From: Galeruca laticollis
Lineage: Eukaryota > Arthropoda > Insecta > Coleoptera > Chrysomelidae
DNA: 64,000 nt
Assembly (NCBI GenBank): GCA_963921935.1
Contig: OY998176.1
Span: forward strand, 82,376,960-82,440,959
Direction of reading: 5' to 3'
The number at the start of each line of letters is the position of its first letter. Within the stretch, counting starts at the first letter, position 1. A program made the position numbers and the translations under genes. The notes under the pieces are model-generated. The model did no database searches. It was not told where the DNA came from and saw nothing but the letters and a program-made list of their open reading frames with translations. Shown in pieces: positions 32,960 to 44,844 of this stretch.

Positions 32960-33706
32960 GTTATGTTTTCTTAGGTTTTAGTTGTTTTAAATGTTAATAA
33001 ATTTTATGCGTATTACCTACAATTCAATAAAATCATGTTATATTTTGAACGTAGGGACTTTTCTTCTTTGATAGCAGAGATATCGAGATGATTTTTTTAC
33101 GAAAATGTTGAGAAAAGATGAAGCTATCTCGCAATATTGATAAGATATAACGTTTGTGTCTAATAAATTTCACAGGCTGCTGCAAAATAAGATGCAAAAC
33201 ACAATTTAATTTTTACATCCCGTATATGGGTAAAACATTGACATTTCTCAGAAAACATCGGTATAGTAATTTCTTAGAAATATACCTACAATGTTGAAAA
33301 AAATCATCGAAATACAATCAACTGTTCACAAGAAAAATAGATTCATGGTGTATTTAAGGTGGTGCGTTAAATTTTGGACAGTAGTGTAGATATTTCTTGC
33401 AGTATTATCGGGCTGCGATCAGGCCTAGGATGGCAAATACACCACTGATTGTGGTTCGAGGAAAAAACTTTAAGATTAAGAAATGTTTTTAAACAAACAG
33501 GGATTTTAAGTAAGGTAAAGTGGCCAAATATGGGCACCCTCAAGAAAAAGTCACTGTAAAACCATTTTCCCCAATTATTTATTTAAAAAGATTGGATATA
33601 TTCTAACACACATATAGGACTCGCCAAACCTAGTGAATACTGTATTTAGCACAACGTAAGCTTAAAGTAGGTACACAAAAAATGTTTTCCCTTTTTGCTG
33701 CCCATA

Positions 33707-34991
33707 ACGTATGGTCCTAAAGTTTTTGGAAAATTTTTAAATGCAAATAAATTTTTCCAAATTTTTTTAGCATGTGGCAACAATTAACAACACTAATAAC
33801 GAAAAATAATTAATACAAATTACATTATGGATAGTGGCCCGTTATCCTCATTGAGTCGTAATTTTCTTCGGACTTGTCCCATCTTCCTTTGGACAAGAGC
33901 AGGTTCTATTTCTCTAATCTTTTGGAAGATGCGACGCCGCAATTGATCTTCATTTGTAGCTTTCCATCCTTTATCGTACACTTTCCTCGATAGTATGGAC
34001 CAAAATTCCTCTATTGGCCTAGCCTGAGGTACATTAGGAGGATTGTCCAACTTAGGTACAAAGTCAATGTTATTTTCACTAAACCACTGTCTGGTAATTC
34101 TAGCATAATGGCATGAAGCTAGATCAGGCCAAAACATTATATTATCGTTGAGATGATGTGTATTTAAAAAATTAAGTAATTTAGTAAGACATCTTTGAAT
34201 ATAATGTTCTGCATTTAAGGCTTCTTCCCGAACACGACCAACATACGGCTGTGAGATAAATCCTGCTTCAGAAATGACACACCACACTAAAACTTTATCC
34301 TCAAATTTCGATTTACTTTTAAATTTAACATTGTGTGGTGTATTTACTATGTTATCGGTATAAAACCCATTTCCTTTAATCTCTGAATGGGATAAGGTAA
34401 AATATTTTTCATTATCCATTACAATCAATTTATTGGCAAAGTGGATACGCCTTATGCGCGGCAACAACGCGGAATTCTTTCTAGCTGGTCTGCGGTGTAT
34501 TTTGGTGCCTTTCTTCTTTTCCTAATCACTAATTTTGTGCGATCAATTGTTCTTAATACAGTGGTTTTCGAAATATCAAATCTCCGGGCTAATTTTCTCT
34601 GAGAAACTCCAACTTTGTCTTTAGCAGCTTCCATCAGTCTTCTTTTTCTTCTTACACTCAAAATTCTTGATCTACCGCTTTTGGGTAAATTAATGCATGG
34701 TATACCCTCTTCACAATTCCTTATAGTGTTGTAAATGGTTGACTTACTTATATTTTGCTCTTGGTAGATTGCAACAATATTATGCTTAGGTATTCGTCCA
34801 ACTAGATTATAAATGCCCTGACGAATATCTAATTTATAAAACATTTTGCTACAATCGATTTGCAAAACTAAACTGTCATAATCAAACTTGATTACGTGTG
34901 ACGTTTTAGTTTCAATGGCAACTTGATTAAACGACATTGGGTACAAAAATAAATAATTTAAAAATTTTCCAAAAACTTTAGGACCATACGT
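33707..34991 (-). mobile_element. DD37E-like Tc1/mariner element
   Basis: About 40-base inverted ends: ACGTATGGTCCTAAAGTTTT at 33707 and its complement ending at 34991, continuing through TGGAAAATTTTTAAAT. TA precedes the left end (33705-33706); on the right the corresponding bases read TG. It sits within Tigger-like element C. The transposase fills most of the element. Confidence 0.9.
33820..34937 (-). pseudogene. DD37E-like transposase with a single frameshift
   Basis: Starts at ATG 34937 (MSFNQVAIETKTSHV). Two helix-turn-helix units: YQEQNISKSTIYNTIRN and LARRFDISKTTVLRTIDR, joined by a GRSRILS linker. After one frameshift at about 34460, the catalytic region reads LIVMDNEKYFTLS, MFWPDLASCHYA and PPNVPQARPIEEFWSIL. 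Between the Asp of PDLAS and the first Glu of PIEEFW I count 37 residues. Total about 370 residues, full length for the superfamily. Only the frameshift stops it from being complete. Confidence 0.85.
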
Positions 34992-35245
34992 TGGTAGGTA
35001 CACCATGTTCTTAATATGGGCACACTTTGTTCCAAATATGAGCACTAGATTCTAGTATGACAAAGTCCCTTACAACAATAGTACTGTAGTAATACTCAAG
35101 GTGAATTGAAATGAGGCATTGAAAATAAACACTTTATTCTAAAGTTTGTAAGAACATGAAAAAAAACCTCATTCATGAAGATCAAAACTTAACAATTCAT
35201 TAAATAAAAGAAAACGTCATAACAAATAAAGACATAAGCAAGTCA

Positions 35246-35843
35246 TCAGTCACAAAGTGGACATTTAAAAATCTGCAGTTCATTCTCTTCAGTTAGTCCC
35301 ACGTATTTCTGGTGAACCCATCTTTTGCAGTAAGGATCTTCATGAAGCGTTAGTTGACAGCCCTTTTCATCCATGTTAAATATTATCTGCGGTTGATTCA
35401 TAACACCCAGTCCAGTCATTACATTTGCTAATGTCTGGAAGTAATGCGTTACAATATCTTTATTCAATTTTGCCACTCGAGCTGGATTAACTGTTTCTGA
35501 TTTCCTTTGGGGCCACATCTGGATAACGCCGAAGAAACAGCTTAAGCCATTTATGCCCAATTAGTAAGGATGGTTTTCTGCTTGGTGGTAGTGTAACATT
35601 ATTTTCAACACAGAATGTGTGAACGGTTCTTCGCAAAACTTTCGAGTTTAATGGCATACCGATTTCGGCAAATCTAAAAATGCGGCTGCAAAGTTTTTGT
35701 TCTTGCGCCGCACTAAGCATGGAGTGTCTCCCTAAACGTTTCTCGGCATTTCCTGCATGAATATGACGTTGCAAGGTACTACGTGGGATATTGAAATCTT
35801 GCGCGGCTCTTTTTAATGATGTTCCATTTCGCACAGCCTCCAT
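35246..35843 (-). pseudogene. Tigger-like C transposase, core deleted
   Basis: ATG near 35843: MEAVRNGTSLKRAAQDFNIP with RSTLQRHI is the Psq-type HTH. After a shift at about 35520, FNMDEKGCQLTLH gives the first catalytic Asp, but the next residues, CKRWVHQKYVGLTEENELQI and FKCPLC, already belong to the terminal zinc finger. The whole stretch with the second and third Asp is lost in an internal deletion. Confidence 0.8.
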
Positions 35844-36710
35844 GGACCTGCTTAAGTCGGCCTGGTTCCACTTTGCCCTTTTAGTTGGTGCTATTTCCTT
35901 ATATTAAGAAAAAAAATGTGGTAGAAATAATGTATCGGTGCCTAATATGGGCACTGTTCATATTTGGCGCTGAGGCTGGTGCCCATATTTGGCTACAGGC
36001 CTTCACAAAGTTAATTGGAAAAAAAATGTAAAAAGTATCTTAAATGAATATTCTACCAACTACAGCTTAAAACAGAGAAAGTTAGCTAACAAATGATGTA
36101 TAACATGAACCAGTTTGAAAAAGATGAAAAGCCAAAAACCTTAAGAAAGACTTACCGAATATTATAACACATGCAGACACGCACACAAATCGCCATTATG
36201 AAGTATATTTCATAATTGAAAAGCTGCAATCTGCTGAAATAGTATAGGCGTTGGTCAGTGGCAATATAGATTACTTTTCTAAGCCATCTGCTGGAGAATA
36301 GCACAACGATTTCAATGAGGGGTGCTCATATTTGGAGTGATGCCCATAATTGGTCAACATACCTTTAGGTACCTATGCCTAATATTTTTATTTTACTAAA
36401 TTAAATCTCGAAAAAAAGATTTGATATTAAATAAGGTATTTATGCTAATTTCACCCACTTATATTGTAACAGTAATGTTGAAAACATACCGGTGTTTAGT
36501 ACTTTGCGAGTGCACAAAAATTACTAAATTTCAAGTTTCCATGTTCCCTTAAATTTGAGAAAAAATAAATAAAACTTAATTTTACTCAACACCTTTCAGG
36601 GGTGATATCACAGAAGGGGGTGTGCTGAGGAAACTTTGTTATAGCAAAGATCCATCATAATTTTATCAATCAGCCCCTGAATTTTTTCGTATGAATTTAG
36701 AAGCACCCTG

Positions 36711-36844
36711 TATATGATTCTTTGGGAGTTTTCACCAAATAACATCTCATTAATTTTCGGTTTAATTCATCCTTCGTCAGCAAACTATTTTAATTTATTA
36801 TTTTTTTTCTGGATTTATGAAAGATGGGAAATTTCATTTTTCAG
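36711..36844. other. scro intron, non-TE part next to acceptor
   Basis: Pyrimidine-rich tract (TTATTTTTTTTCTGG and TTTCATTTTTCAG) leads to the exon at 36845. Confidence 0.7.
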
Positions 36845-36940
36845 GTATACGAATTAGAGAGGCGATTCAAACAACAAAAGTACCTGTCAGCCCCAGAACG
36901 AGAACACTTAGCATCTTTAATACACCTAACCCCAACCCAA
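36845..36940 (+). CDS. scro: scarecrow (Nkx2.1) exon with homeodomain helices 1-2
   Basis: Exon of exactly 32 codons, between acceptor TTTTTCAG and donor GTAAGTCC, in phase 0 at both ends. It reads VYELERRFKQQKYLSAPERE then HLASLIHLTPTQ, directly continuing TQAQ of the exon at 20995-21148. It covers most of helix 1 and all of helix 2; the recognition helix (expected to follow as VKIWFQNHRYK) must be on a third exon, which I did not find up to position 64000. The Nkx2.1/scro identity is strong: vertebrate Nkx2.1 has the same KQQKYLSAPEREHLAS run. Purifying selection is evident in a locus otherwise full of decayed repeats. Confidence 0.95.
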
Positions 36941-38654
36941 GTAAGTCCTACAAACAAATTAAACATCCTATAAGTATTGAAAATTAAGATATAAGTAAGT
37001 AATTTACCTACTATGAGAGCTTCAACGTGGTTCACTTAATATTTCGAGAGCTAAGTGAATAAATATATGTAGTATTTAGGTATGATCTACGTTGTCTGCT
37101 TTAAATTTAAAAATGTTCCATCTTAGTTGTTTCCTCGATTTAATCTCCAGATCATGTCCTCCTAATATAGGTCAAACAACAAGGTAAATGTAAGCTGGTT
37201 GTGTAACAATATCTACTAAAATAAGTAAACCTACAGCATGAACTAAACTGTTTGGGTTGTGGAAACTGCCGTGATCCGAATCAATAAGTAAAACCGTTTT
37301 CTCAATTCTCTATTAAAATACGTAAATACGATTATGAAATTTGAAATATACATGCAGAGTGTGCCACGGAAATCCTTAAAATCTCATCAATACCTAATAC
37401 CAAATTTCGGGTGGACTGATTTTTGTGGCCCACTCTACATATACACTTTGCTGGATAACTGAGTACCTATTATGAGAATTGTCGATAATGTAACAATAAC
37501 GGGAAATTATGAAAAAAAATTGAAAACAATTTTTTGAATTAACAATACTACGACGATATTGGGAATAAACGGAATTTACAAACCTGATTCCTTATTTAAT
37601 AACGAAGACCTAGAAAATGTGAATATGCTGCAAGAACGGACATTACTATAATATTTTCAAATATTTTTCCATAAAAATTGGTGAAAACGTACCTTTTTAT
37701 ATCTCGAACACATTGTTATTGTTTGGACTAAAAATATTCATTTTTCCCCTTGTTTTGATTAAATATCGAAAAAGCACTCTAATTTTCAATTGGAAAATTC
37801 TGCGTTTTGAAAAAATCGTTAATATGCTTTTTGTTCGTTGAAATATCTACTTTCTGATTGTACAGAAAAATAAACATTACCATTGCAAATTTTCTCAGAA
37901 ATTGAAGAAAACCGAAAAAACCAGAAATTTGACAATTTTTTAAAAATCATTATGTAAAAGTTTAAGCCGTTTATTAAAGTTTACACCTTAATTACTAGAA
38001 AAATGTAAGTTTTCTTGTTACATTTATAAATTGAAACATTGCGAATCGAAATATACTACTATAATAATTTACAGCCAAATAAGTTAATAATTAAACTTAA
38101 TTCTTTATAAGACTTCTACAATATTTTGAGAAAGTTGTAGGATACTTATTAAATTACATACGTAGGTGCCTATTTATTGCTATTTTAAGATAACTTATAT
38201 ACTTGAATGGCCTGCAGAAAATTTTATTCAATTAATAAAATAAAAAATGTCAAATCAGAAATGGCATTTATTTAGTTTACAAAATATAGTCAAAATACAA
38301 ATTGCAAATAAAACTATAGTCCAAATATTATTTTATTATTATCTTTATTGCATTTAAGAAATTTACAAAATCTTATTGCAAGGGTCCTAGCCACAAACAA
38401 AATTAATAAGTAAGTAATAGTATTTGACATTTCGATATTTCAGGTTGTCACTCACCAAATATTATTGAAAAAGCCAATAGATATTTAAAAAAAATACTAC
38501 GTTAATTTTCATTATAGTATTTGTACAGAAATACTATTTTTCCCGCTTTCCCAATCCTAATTTATATCGTAAATTAGAGTGAACGGGTCCAAATGTAGAA
38601 ATACTCTCGTATCTGATGAGAAAACAGCACATAATAGTATATTCAATCATACTT
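36941..38654. other. scro intron, no further exon seen
   Basis: AT-rich, no coding region recognised, apart from the short inverted-repeat element listed next. Confidence 0.5.
37346..37445. mobile_element. About 100-bp inverted-repeat element (small MITE)
   Basis: Left TATACATGCAGAGTGTGCCA and right complemented GTATATGTAGAGTGGGCCAC, followed by (A/G)(A/G)AAATC on both sides. Too short to code. Boundaries approximate. Confidence 0.5.
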
Positions 38655-39735
38655 AGAAGCCCGTAAACTTATTGTCAGAATTGAAGATCAGAAGTCCCTC
38701 CCCCAACCTGTGGAAATTGGCGTACCTCAGGGGTCAATCTTAGGGCCTCTGATATTTTTATTATACATAAATGATCTTTCTAAATATGTTAGCACTAATC
38801 ATTTAATACTATATGCAGATGACACCACATTGGCAATTGATTCTGAATCTCCGGATGAGCTGCTATTAAAGATGAATATTTTATCAAGAGAATTTATCAG
38901 TTGGTGTGAAAGAAATTCTTTGATAGTAAATTCGACAAAAACCATCCTCATGCATTTTTCTACAAGAACATATATTCCTGAAAATAGCTGTATCTCAGTT
39001 GGGGGGACTGATGTTTATTTTTCGAGTTCTACGAAATTTCTGGGAACCTACCTCGATAAGGATATGAGTTGGAATACCCATATCAACAACATTTGTAAAA
39101 AATTAAATAGTAGTTACTTTGCAATATTACAGCTAAAAAATATATTTACAACTAGTCAACTGATCAATGTTTATTATGCAATAGTATACTCCCATATTTC
39201 CTATAATCTCATTCTGTGGGGGGGGTGCGGTAAATGCCTCGAGGATTTTTATTTCTCAAAAAAGGATTGTCCGTCTAATTTTTAATTTAGATTATAGAGA
39301 AACATGCAGAAACCATTTTAAAGATTTCGGTGTACTAACTTTCTATTCTATTTACATCTACAAGTGCATATTATATGCAAAAAGTAATTTCAGTGAATTT
39401 AGTCTTAATTCTGATTTCCATGATTACCCAACCAGATCTGGAAAACTTATACGGCCACCGAAACATGAAACCTCATTGTTTGAAAAAAGTCCTGTCTATA
39501 AAGGAATTCAATTCCTTAATCATTTGCCCAGCTGTATAAGATGTGAGAGCGATTTCAATGTGTTCAAACAAAAACTTAAAAAATTTTTAATTGTCGAATG
39601 TTTCTATGGTGTGTCAGAGTTTTTAAGCAAACGATTTTAATTTAAGTGTTTAATAAGTAAGTTGTATTCAATGTAATATCCTCTTCTCTGTTTGACCTGT
39701 CCTATATCATGTACTATGATCAAAAAGGATGAATA

Positions 39736-39770
<35 letters not shown>
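38655..39770 (+). pseudogene. Non-LTR retrotransposon, 5'-truncated RT, with (ATT)n tail
   Basis: Reads EIGVPQGSILGPLIFLLYIN, the YADD site in ILYADDTTLAI (about 38810-38840), then NSTKTILMHFSTR and KFLGTYLDKDMSW. After one frameshift at about 39225 it continues FISQKRIVRLIFNLDYRETC and LFEKSPVYKGIQFLNHLPSC to a stop at 39637. A (ATT)n run at 39740-39769 follows. The protein style is that of Jockey/CR1-related LINEs. 5' truncation just before the GVPQG motif is typical of incomplete target-primed reverse transcription. Confidence 0.85.
39740..39769. repeat. (ATT)n microsatellite at LINE 3' end
   Basis: About ten ATT units directly after the AATAAAG signal of the LINE copy. Confidence 0.9.
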
Positions 39771-39790
39771 TATATCAAGGGGGAATAAAG

Positions 39791-39865
39791 AAAATTCTAC
39801 ACGAGTAGAAAGATTTGTTTCCCTCGCCTACGGCTCGGGAAACGATTCTACGAGTGTAGAATTTT
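39791..39865. repeat. 75-bp palindrome with CTCGCCTACGGCTCGGG core
   Basis: AAAATTCTACACGAGTAGAA pairs with TTCTACGAGTGTAGAATTTT, and inside them GTTTCCCTCGCC pairs with GGCTCGGGAAAC around TAC. See also the related palindrome at 58037-58157. Confidence 0.85.
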
Positions 39866-40465
39866 GAATTCCACCCGTGTTTTAGACTATACTTCTTCTA
39901 CGACTATCAAATAAAAAACAAAACAAGATATATTCAATTGCTAACTCATTAATTTCTGGAGTAGTTGCGGTGAAATCATAACTGCTGTCAGTATCAAACA
40001 CTAAAAAGGAATGAAGCCATGTAATAGCTATGATTTAAATAAAATCATATAAATTCACTTGCTTTTTATGAAGTATTAATCAATTTTAATTTAAAAAAAT
40101 AGATAATGAAACAACTTTGACAATCGACATTTTTGACAGTTGACAATTGTTGCTAAATAGCGTTTTTTATTTTCTTCTTAAAAAGTGCCTACTTGTTCCA
40201 AGTATGTATACCACATATAGGTATACTATTCTTCTGCTTTCCATGACTGTTTCAGTTTTCAATAGTTTTCTTATAGCCATTTCTATTACGGCCGGCATTT
40301 GTCAATTTATTTCTTATTATTTCAATCGTAGGTAACTCATTACTTTTGTAGCAGTTCTATATGGTGGTTTTAATAATTTTATTAGAGACACATCTAAAGG
40401 TTTGACTAATCCCTTATCACATCGCTTCTTGCGTTCATAAGGCCCATTTTTGGTTATTGGTTATT
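39866..40465. other. No gene seen
   Basis: AT-rich; nothing recognised. Confidence 0.4.
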
Positions 40466-41260
40466 TTACGTATAGTTGACAGGGGGAACTTCTGTTAAAT
40501 CAGATACTGCTTGCATTAATTCTATTTCTTCATCGAAACCAAACTTTTCATGTAGATTATTATACACATTGAAACATATTTCATGTGCTTCCAATTTTAA
40601 ATGTCTTCGAATCCTGTTTACACTTCCATCACCATTATTTAAATTTTCGTCGCTGGAACACACAATGTTTTGGACGGAACTGGCCACATTGTAAATATTT
40701 AATTTTTATCTAAAAATATAATTGCTATACTTACCCAAATTCCTCAGAAAATACTACACTCTTATTTGATGTCAGACTACCGACTAAAAAGTGGACACCT
40801 GTGCTCGTATAATAAACACACATGCAGATATTAGTTATAGTTCAATCAAAGTTTTTTAGAATTTATATTTCTAATTATTCTTTCTAGCACGAGATATAAG
40901 GTAGTATTAATTGTCTTGTGTTATGTTTAAGATGTTTTTAAATATAAATAAGTTAATGTTGTTTAAAGCAATGTATTTTGTTCTATACATTAACACTAAG
41001 TATCTTAAAACGTAGGATGGCGCTCCTTAATTGCGAGTTAAAAATAATCGTTAGTCGATAAATGTATTTAATAATTATAAAATTATTAAATACATTTTAA
41101 TGATTATTAGTTAAAATTATAATATTAAATGAATTTATCGTCAACTGAACAGTTTAAATTATAATATTGACTGGTCTATGACGATATCCTCGTACTCCAG
41201 TCAAACAAAAAGCCGGCAGCTTAAAGTTGGTACTATATCTTTTACGCCCACTATACCCCA
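40466..41260 (-). mobile_element. Mariner-type remnant, copy 1 (N-terminal part)
   Basis: The minus-strand frame at 40466-40687 (MASSVQNIVCSSDENLNNGD, EICFNVYNNLHEKFG) looks like the N-terminus of a transposase. The upstream stretch 40730-41260 is repeated in the same orientation at about 56700-57130 (shared TTATTAAATACATTTTAAT, AATTATAATATTGACTGGTC). Together the two remnants supply the two ends of one family. Ends not defined. Confidence 0.55.
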
Positions 41261-42597
41261 GTGAACAAAAATAGTTATTGTTCAGAATGTATAAATTTAA
41301 ACAAGATATATTCTTAAAGGCTGTTGTATTTTATTGCAAATTATAGATAGATAGCCAGGCAAACAACAAAAATCCCTATTTCTGAAGATATCAGAAAAAT
41401 TGTAAGACTGGGGTATATGAAGATTAAACGAAGTATCGGTTGAAAATTAATAATAAAATACATTTCATTAATGTCACTATATTTACGTCACTTTTTCGTT
41501 GTGTGTAATTATACTTTTAAAATATAGACTAAAAGTTTGAGGCATCATACCCCCTGTATATTCGTATCAAAAAGCTTTAAAACGCCGGGTCTACATCGGT
41601 TCCAACAAAATTATCATTATTTTGATAGCCGAGAAACCCGAGAGATCATTATTTGGTGTTGGCAGATAGTTGTGGGTGCGATGTGTACACGCACGGCTGA
41701 CCTCTTTTATTCCCTCTAACAACAAGTGCCAATGCTTTTGTTGAAAAACAGCCCTATAGCCCCAAGGTTTTCTATCTTTTACAGATCAGATCCTTTAATT
41801 GGAAAAGAATTCGACGCTATTCATTCCCTTCTGTTTGATTTCGGCGTGTTTTGTGTTTGTGCATCAGACTTATGTGAATCGAAACGCCGTCCTCGTTAAA
41901 GTTATATATTATTTTCTCACCACATAATTCGATAACTGAAGAATGGTAATTTAACATTTTTATTTATTTAATATTTTTGATTTTTTTGTATTTAACATTC
42001 CACTTAAATAATTAAGAGCGTGTACATAACTGAACTGATTGCTACTCCTGACTCGTTAATTCATGGCTCCATCTTTGAGAAACGTCTAGAGGCTCGATTA
42101 CTCCGAATGCTATCTCCTTGTCACAGTCGTTGTTTTTACAAATTTAGATCTTAAAATGAAAACAGAATTTTAATTTTTTATCGAAAATTTTCCTCTGACT
42201 TTTTAATGGTCTGTCTTTTTCGCCTGGGATCGAAAGGCTGTATTATGAACTAAGTCACGTGATGGAATAGATTCCAACAAAATTAATTTCTTCCAAAATT
42301 ATTCCGAAAGTGAAAAAGTTAGGAGCACTTCAAATATTTTTTTAATTAATATATAGAAAAGCTTGTGAAACATTCTTTGTTTTCTTTTGCCCCTTACTTT
42401 AAATAATGTTTGGTCTATTCAGCTGTTCTAGCTCCAAAACTGCTTTAAGATTTGCAATCCATTTCACTTGGAATATGGTTGAAAGGTTGCCAAATGATTG
42501 ATATAGGCTTCCAATACCCATCTTCAAGTCTGTCATGTACCAACCAAGCACACTTCTGTGTTCAGATTATACTGTTTCTCACCTCAAAAATCAAATA
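41261..42597. other. No gene seen
   Basis: No ORF here reads as a known protein. Confidence 0.45.
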
Positions 42598-42989
42598 GGG
42601 GAGCACGGGGCATAATTAAACACAAATTTGTTTTTTATTTTTCCTGGTTTTGGATGTAGAAATATCGAGATGGAATGTGATTTAAAGGATGCCCTCCGAT
42701 AATAGGAACGAACTTATAGTAGCATCAAGAACCCTATTATTAACTATTTTGTGCAATAATCAATTAAAGTTTAAAAAAAATTGTTCCCCCACCACTGGGA
42801 CACAATGTAACATGCATAGGGGCACAATGTAACATACCTAGGGTACAATATAACAATGAGATTGACTTAAAAGTATGCCCAATGAAATATTTAAATAATC
42901 CTATAGTTTAGTTTTATTGCAATAAAAAAATAAGATAAAGTCAAAGCGAAACAATTATTAAAACGTTGAATATAGTAGTTAGCCAATTT

Positions 42990-43579
42990 TTATATTAGTG
43001 AAATCGATTCCGAAACAAATTGTTTTTCGCGTTTGGTTGATCCTGCAAAAATTGGGTTCTTCAGAATCATCTTAATGCTATTTTTAGCGACTACTGATAC
43101 ATCTGGAACTGGTCGCTCTATAAATGTGTTATGTCTCTTTATTCTGAAAAACTTCGTAATATCCGTTCGTTTGTTTTCCTTCATAATAAGTCCAACGTAG
43201 AAATTGGTATTGATATTTTAATTTATATTCAACCAATATATTTGTAATGAGTGACCTATCCCGATCTATTAATTTGTTTTCATTAAGAATAAAAATATCT
43301 TCATCGGCGTCATCAGTTTCTACGGCTTCTTCAGATGTCTGAACCGAATTTTTTTGGGGTTTTCTTTGTGTCCTTGTCATAATCTCGTATTTTCCGTTTG
43401 ACCATTTCTCTTTTTGCTGTTGATACCGCGGCTTTATTGGCAATGGCAATCATGAGAACTGAATGCCAGGAGAATGGATGAAGATCGAATACCCCATGTC
43501 GTTCTGGAGGGAAAACCGGTGGAAACTCGAACAGCGAGAAGATCACCCAAGAGGTGTAAAAACAACTAGCAGTCAACAT
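42990..43579 (-). pseudogene. Tigger-like D transposase, C-terminal scraps
   Basis: Several overlapping frames: KREMVKRKIRDYDKD, then SVQTSEEAVETDDADEDIFI and the end RIKRHNTFIERPVPDVSVVA with KNSIKMILKNPIF, similar in type to the C-terminal KVNFLRK..FVYPD..DTESVLL region of Tigger-like element A. Frames must be joined at two places. Confidence 0.6.
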
Positions 43580-44215
43580 CTCAAGAAATGCTACAAAGGC
43601 GAGCTCGGAATTGAGAGATCGTAAGGTCTAAGAAAAGAAGAAGTAATTTCTGGAGTACTGGTTGCTATCATGCTTCTTCCTTTTGCTCCACTTCTTTTTA
43701 TTGTTTTTCCTTGGAAAATCTCCTACAATCATCAGGTCCACATAAGGAAGCTTATACATTTTAGTGCTGGTAGTAGAAGTACTGGGGTCTTCAAGAGTTG
43801 TTATTGAATTGATTTACATTGTTGAGTTGTTTTTTTTCCAGCAGGAACATCACCCGACGCTGACTACAAGTAGCTGGCAAGTCCGCCATTAGTCAATCGG
43901 TAACGTAATTACATAAATAATCGGCATCAGCAACACTTCTACATTTGATCTTGTGACAGAAGGGGTTTCTGAACAAACTACATACCTCAGGCGTTCTTTA
44001 GCTGAGTGATGGGTTTATTTTTTAAACCCCATAGAACCAGTCTTATCCTGTCGATTTGTTAGGGTCCGATGAACTTGGGTATTTGATTTTATTTATTACT
44101 GCGACTGGAAGACCATAAAACAATTTGGAACAAGTTCGCAAATGTTCCCTCAGTTTATTTTCTTGTTTTAAATTAAACACTTGTAGTGCGGATCTTACTC
44201 TAAATTTGTATCGCC

Positions 44216-44428
44216 CTAATTGCCCTTTTTCTTTTTCATATACCTGAATAATGTTACGTGGTTTACATTGTTTAGCTCTGCTACCCGCCTGATGGAGTGG
44301 CCTTGACTCATGAGGTCTACTACATCTCTCATGTCATTCTCAAGAAACAAACTTATATTAGTTTTCCTCTGCAGATTTCGAAACATACTTGAACAAAAAT
44401 AATTGTAGAAAATTACACGATTTATCAA
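44216..44428 (-). pseudogene. Tigger-like D transposase, N-terminal HTH
   Basis: Reads MFRNLQRKTNISLF then MRDVVDLMSQGHSIRRVAEL and NNVNHVTLFRYMKKKKG, a Psq-type helix-turn-helix. The catalytic domain that should lie between this and 43579 is not visible. Confidence 0.7.
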
Positions 44429-44844
44429 CTGGAAACGTTTCAGTGCCTCATCGAGTCATGTTTCAATGTACCCCAAACGTCCATATTTTTTATTTTACAC
44501 CAAATTCATACAAAACAAAGCAATTAGAGAAAAGAAAAGGAATGAGAGAAATTCAATAATACATACCTACGGTTCAAATTATGCTACTCCGCTAAATAAA
44601 ATATTGCGGTTGCTCACTTTAAAATCAAACGATTTTCGCACGTAAGAATTTAGTTTTGTTCCTAAGAAACACACTTCTTTGAATAGCGTCCAAACTACGA
44701 CTGAGGCTATAACCAAACTAGGATGACCAATTCTGGTGTCGACCGAAGCGCTACTGACTTTCACAGATTCTCATTTACCCTGCAGAATTTGAAAAATAGC
44801 AATGTTTCAAGGTGTCCTGTGTTTCAACGTGCCCCTTTTTCCCC

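Larger units (their letters stand above)
22160..33390 (+). mobile_element. Tc1-like element with about 230-bp inverted repeats, split by later insertions
   Basis: The left repeat (about 22160-22400, CTGTCCAAAATTTAACGGAC) and the right repeat (about 33145-33390, complement CTGTCCAAAATTTAACGCAC) align over more than 200 bases, including ACTATACC(A/G)ATGTTTTCTG. Between them only the end of a transposase remains, in two pieces either side of the Tigger-like insertion at 22677-32871. Long inverted repeats are common in some Tc1 groups. Confidence 0.85.
33513..36365 (-). mobile_element. Tigger-like element C
   Basis: Left AGGTAAAGTGGCCAAATATG (33513), right complemented AGGTATGTTGACCAATTATG (to about 36365), both followed by GGCA; TA at 33511-33512 and 36366-36367. 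Words of the type CCAAATATGGGCA recur (near 35020, 35950, 35985 and 36325). Contains a deleted transposase gene and a DD37E element. Confidence 0.85.
21583..36710. mobile_element. Outermost CAGGGT-ended element holding the nested stack
   Basis: Left end (from 21583) CAGGGTATTTCTTAATTCAT and right end complemented (to 36710) CAGGGTGCTTCTAAATTCAT, both continuing into ACGAAAAA(A)TTCAGG, and again sharing GATATCACCCCTG about 60-110 bases in. TA flanks both ends (21581-21582, 36711-36712). What remains after removing inner insertions is short (roughly 1 kb) and shows no coding region, so it was probably a non-autonomous mariner-type element. Alternatively the two ends could belong to two separate single-ended remnants. 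Confidence 0.65.
42598..44844 (-). mobile_element. Tigger-like element D
   Basis: Left GGGGAGCACGGGGCATAATT (42598) and right complemented GGGGAAAAAGGGGCACGTTG (to 44844), both going on to AAACACA; TA at 42596-42597 and 44845-44846. Words of the type GGGGCACAATGTAACA recur near 42800 and 42840. Only scraps of the transposase are left. Confidence 0.85.

Noticed and set aside
41537..41719. 60-codon ORF MRHHTPCIFVSK...
   Set aside because: No recognisable family, no splice context; length is within chance expectation.
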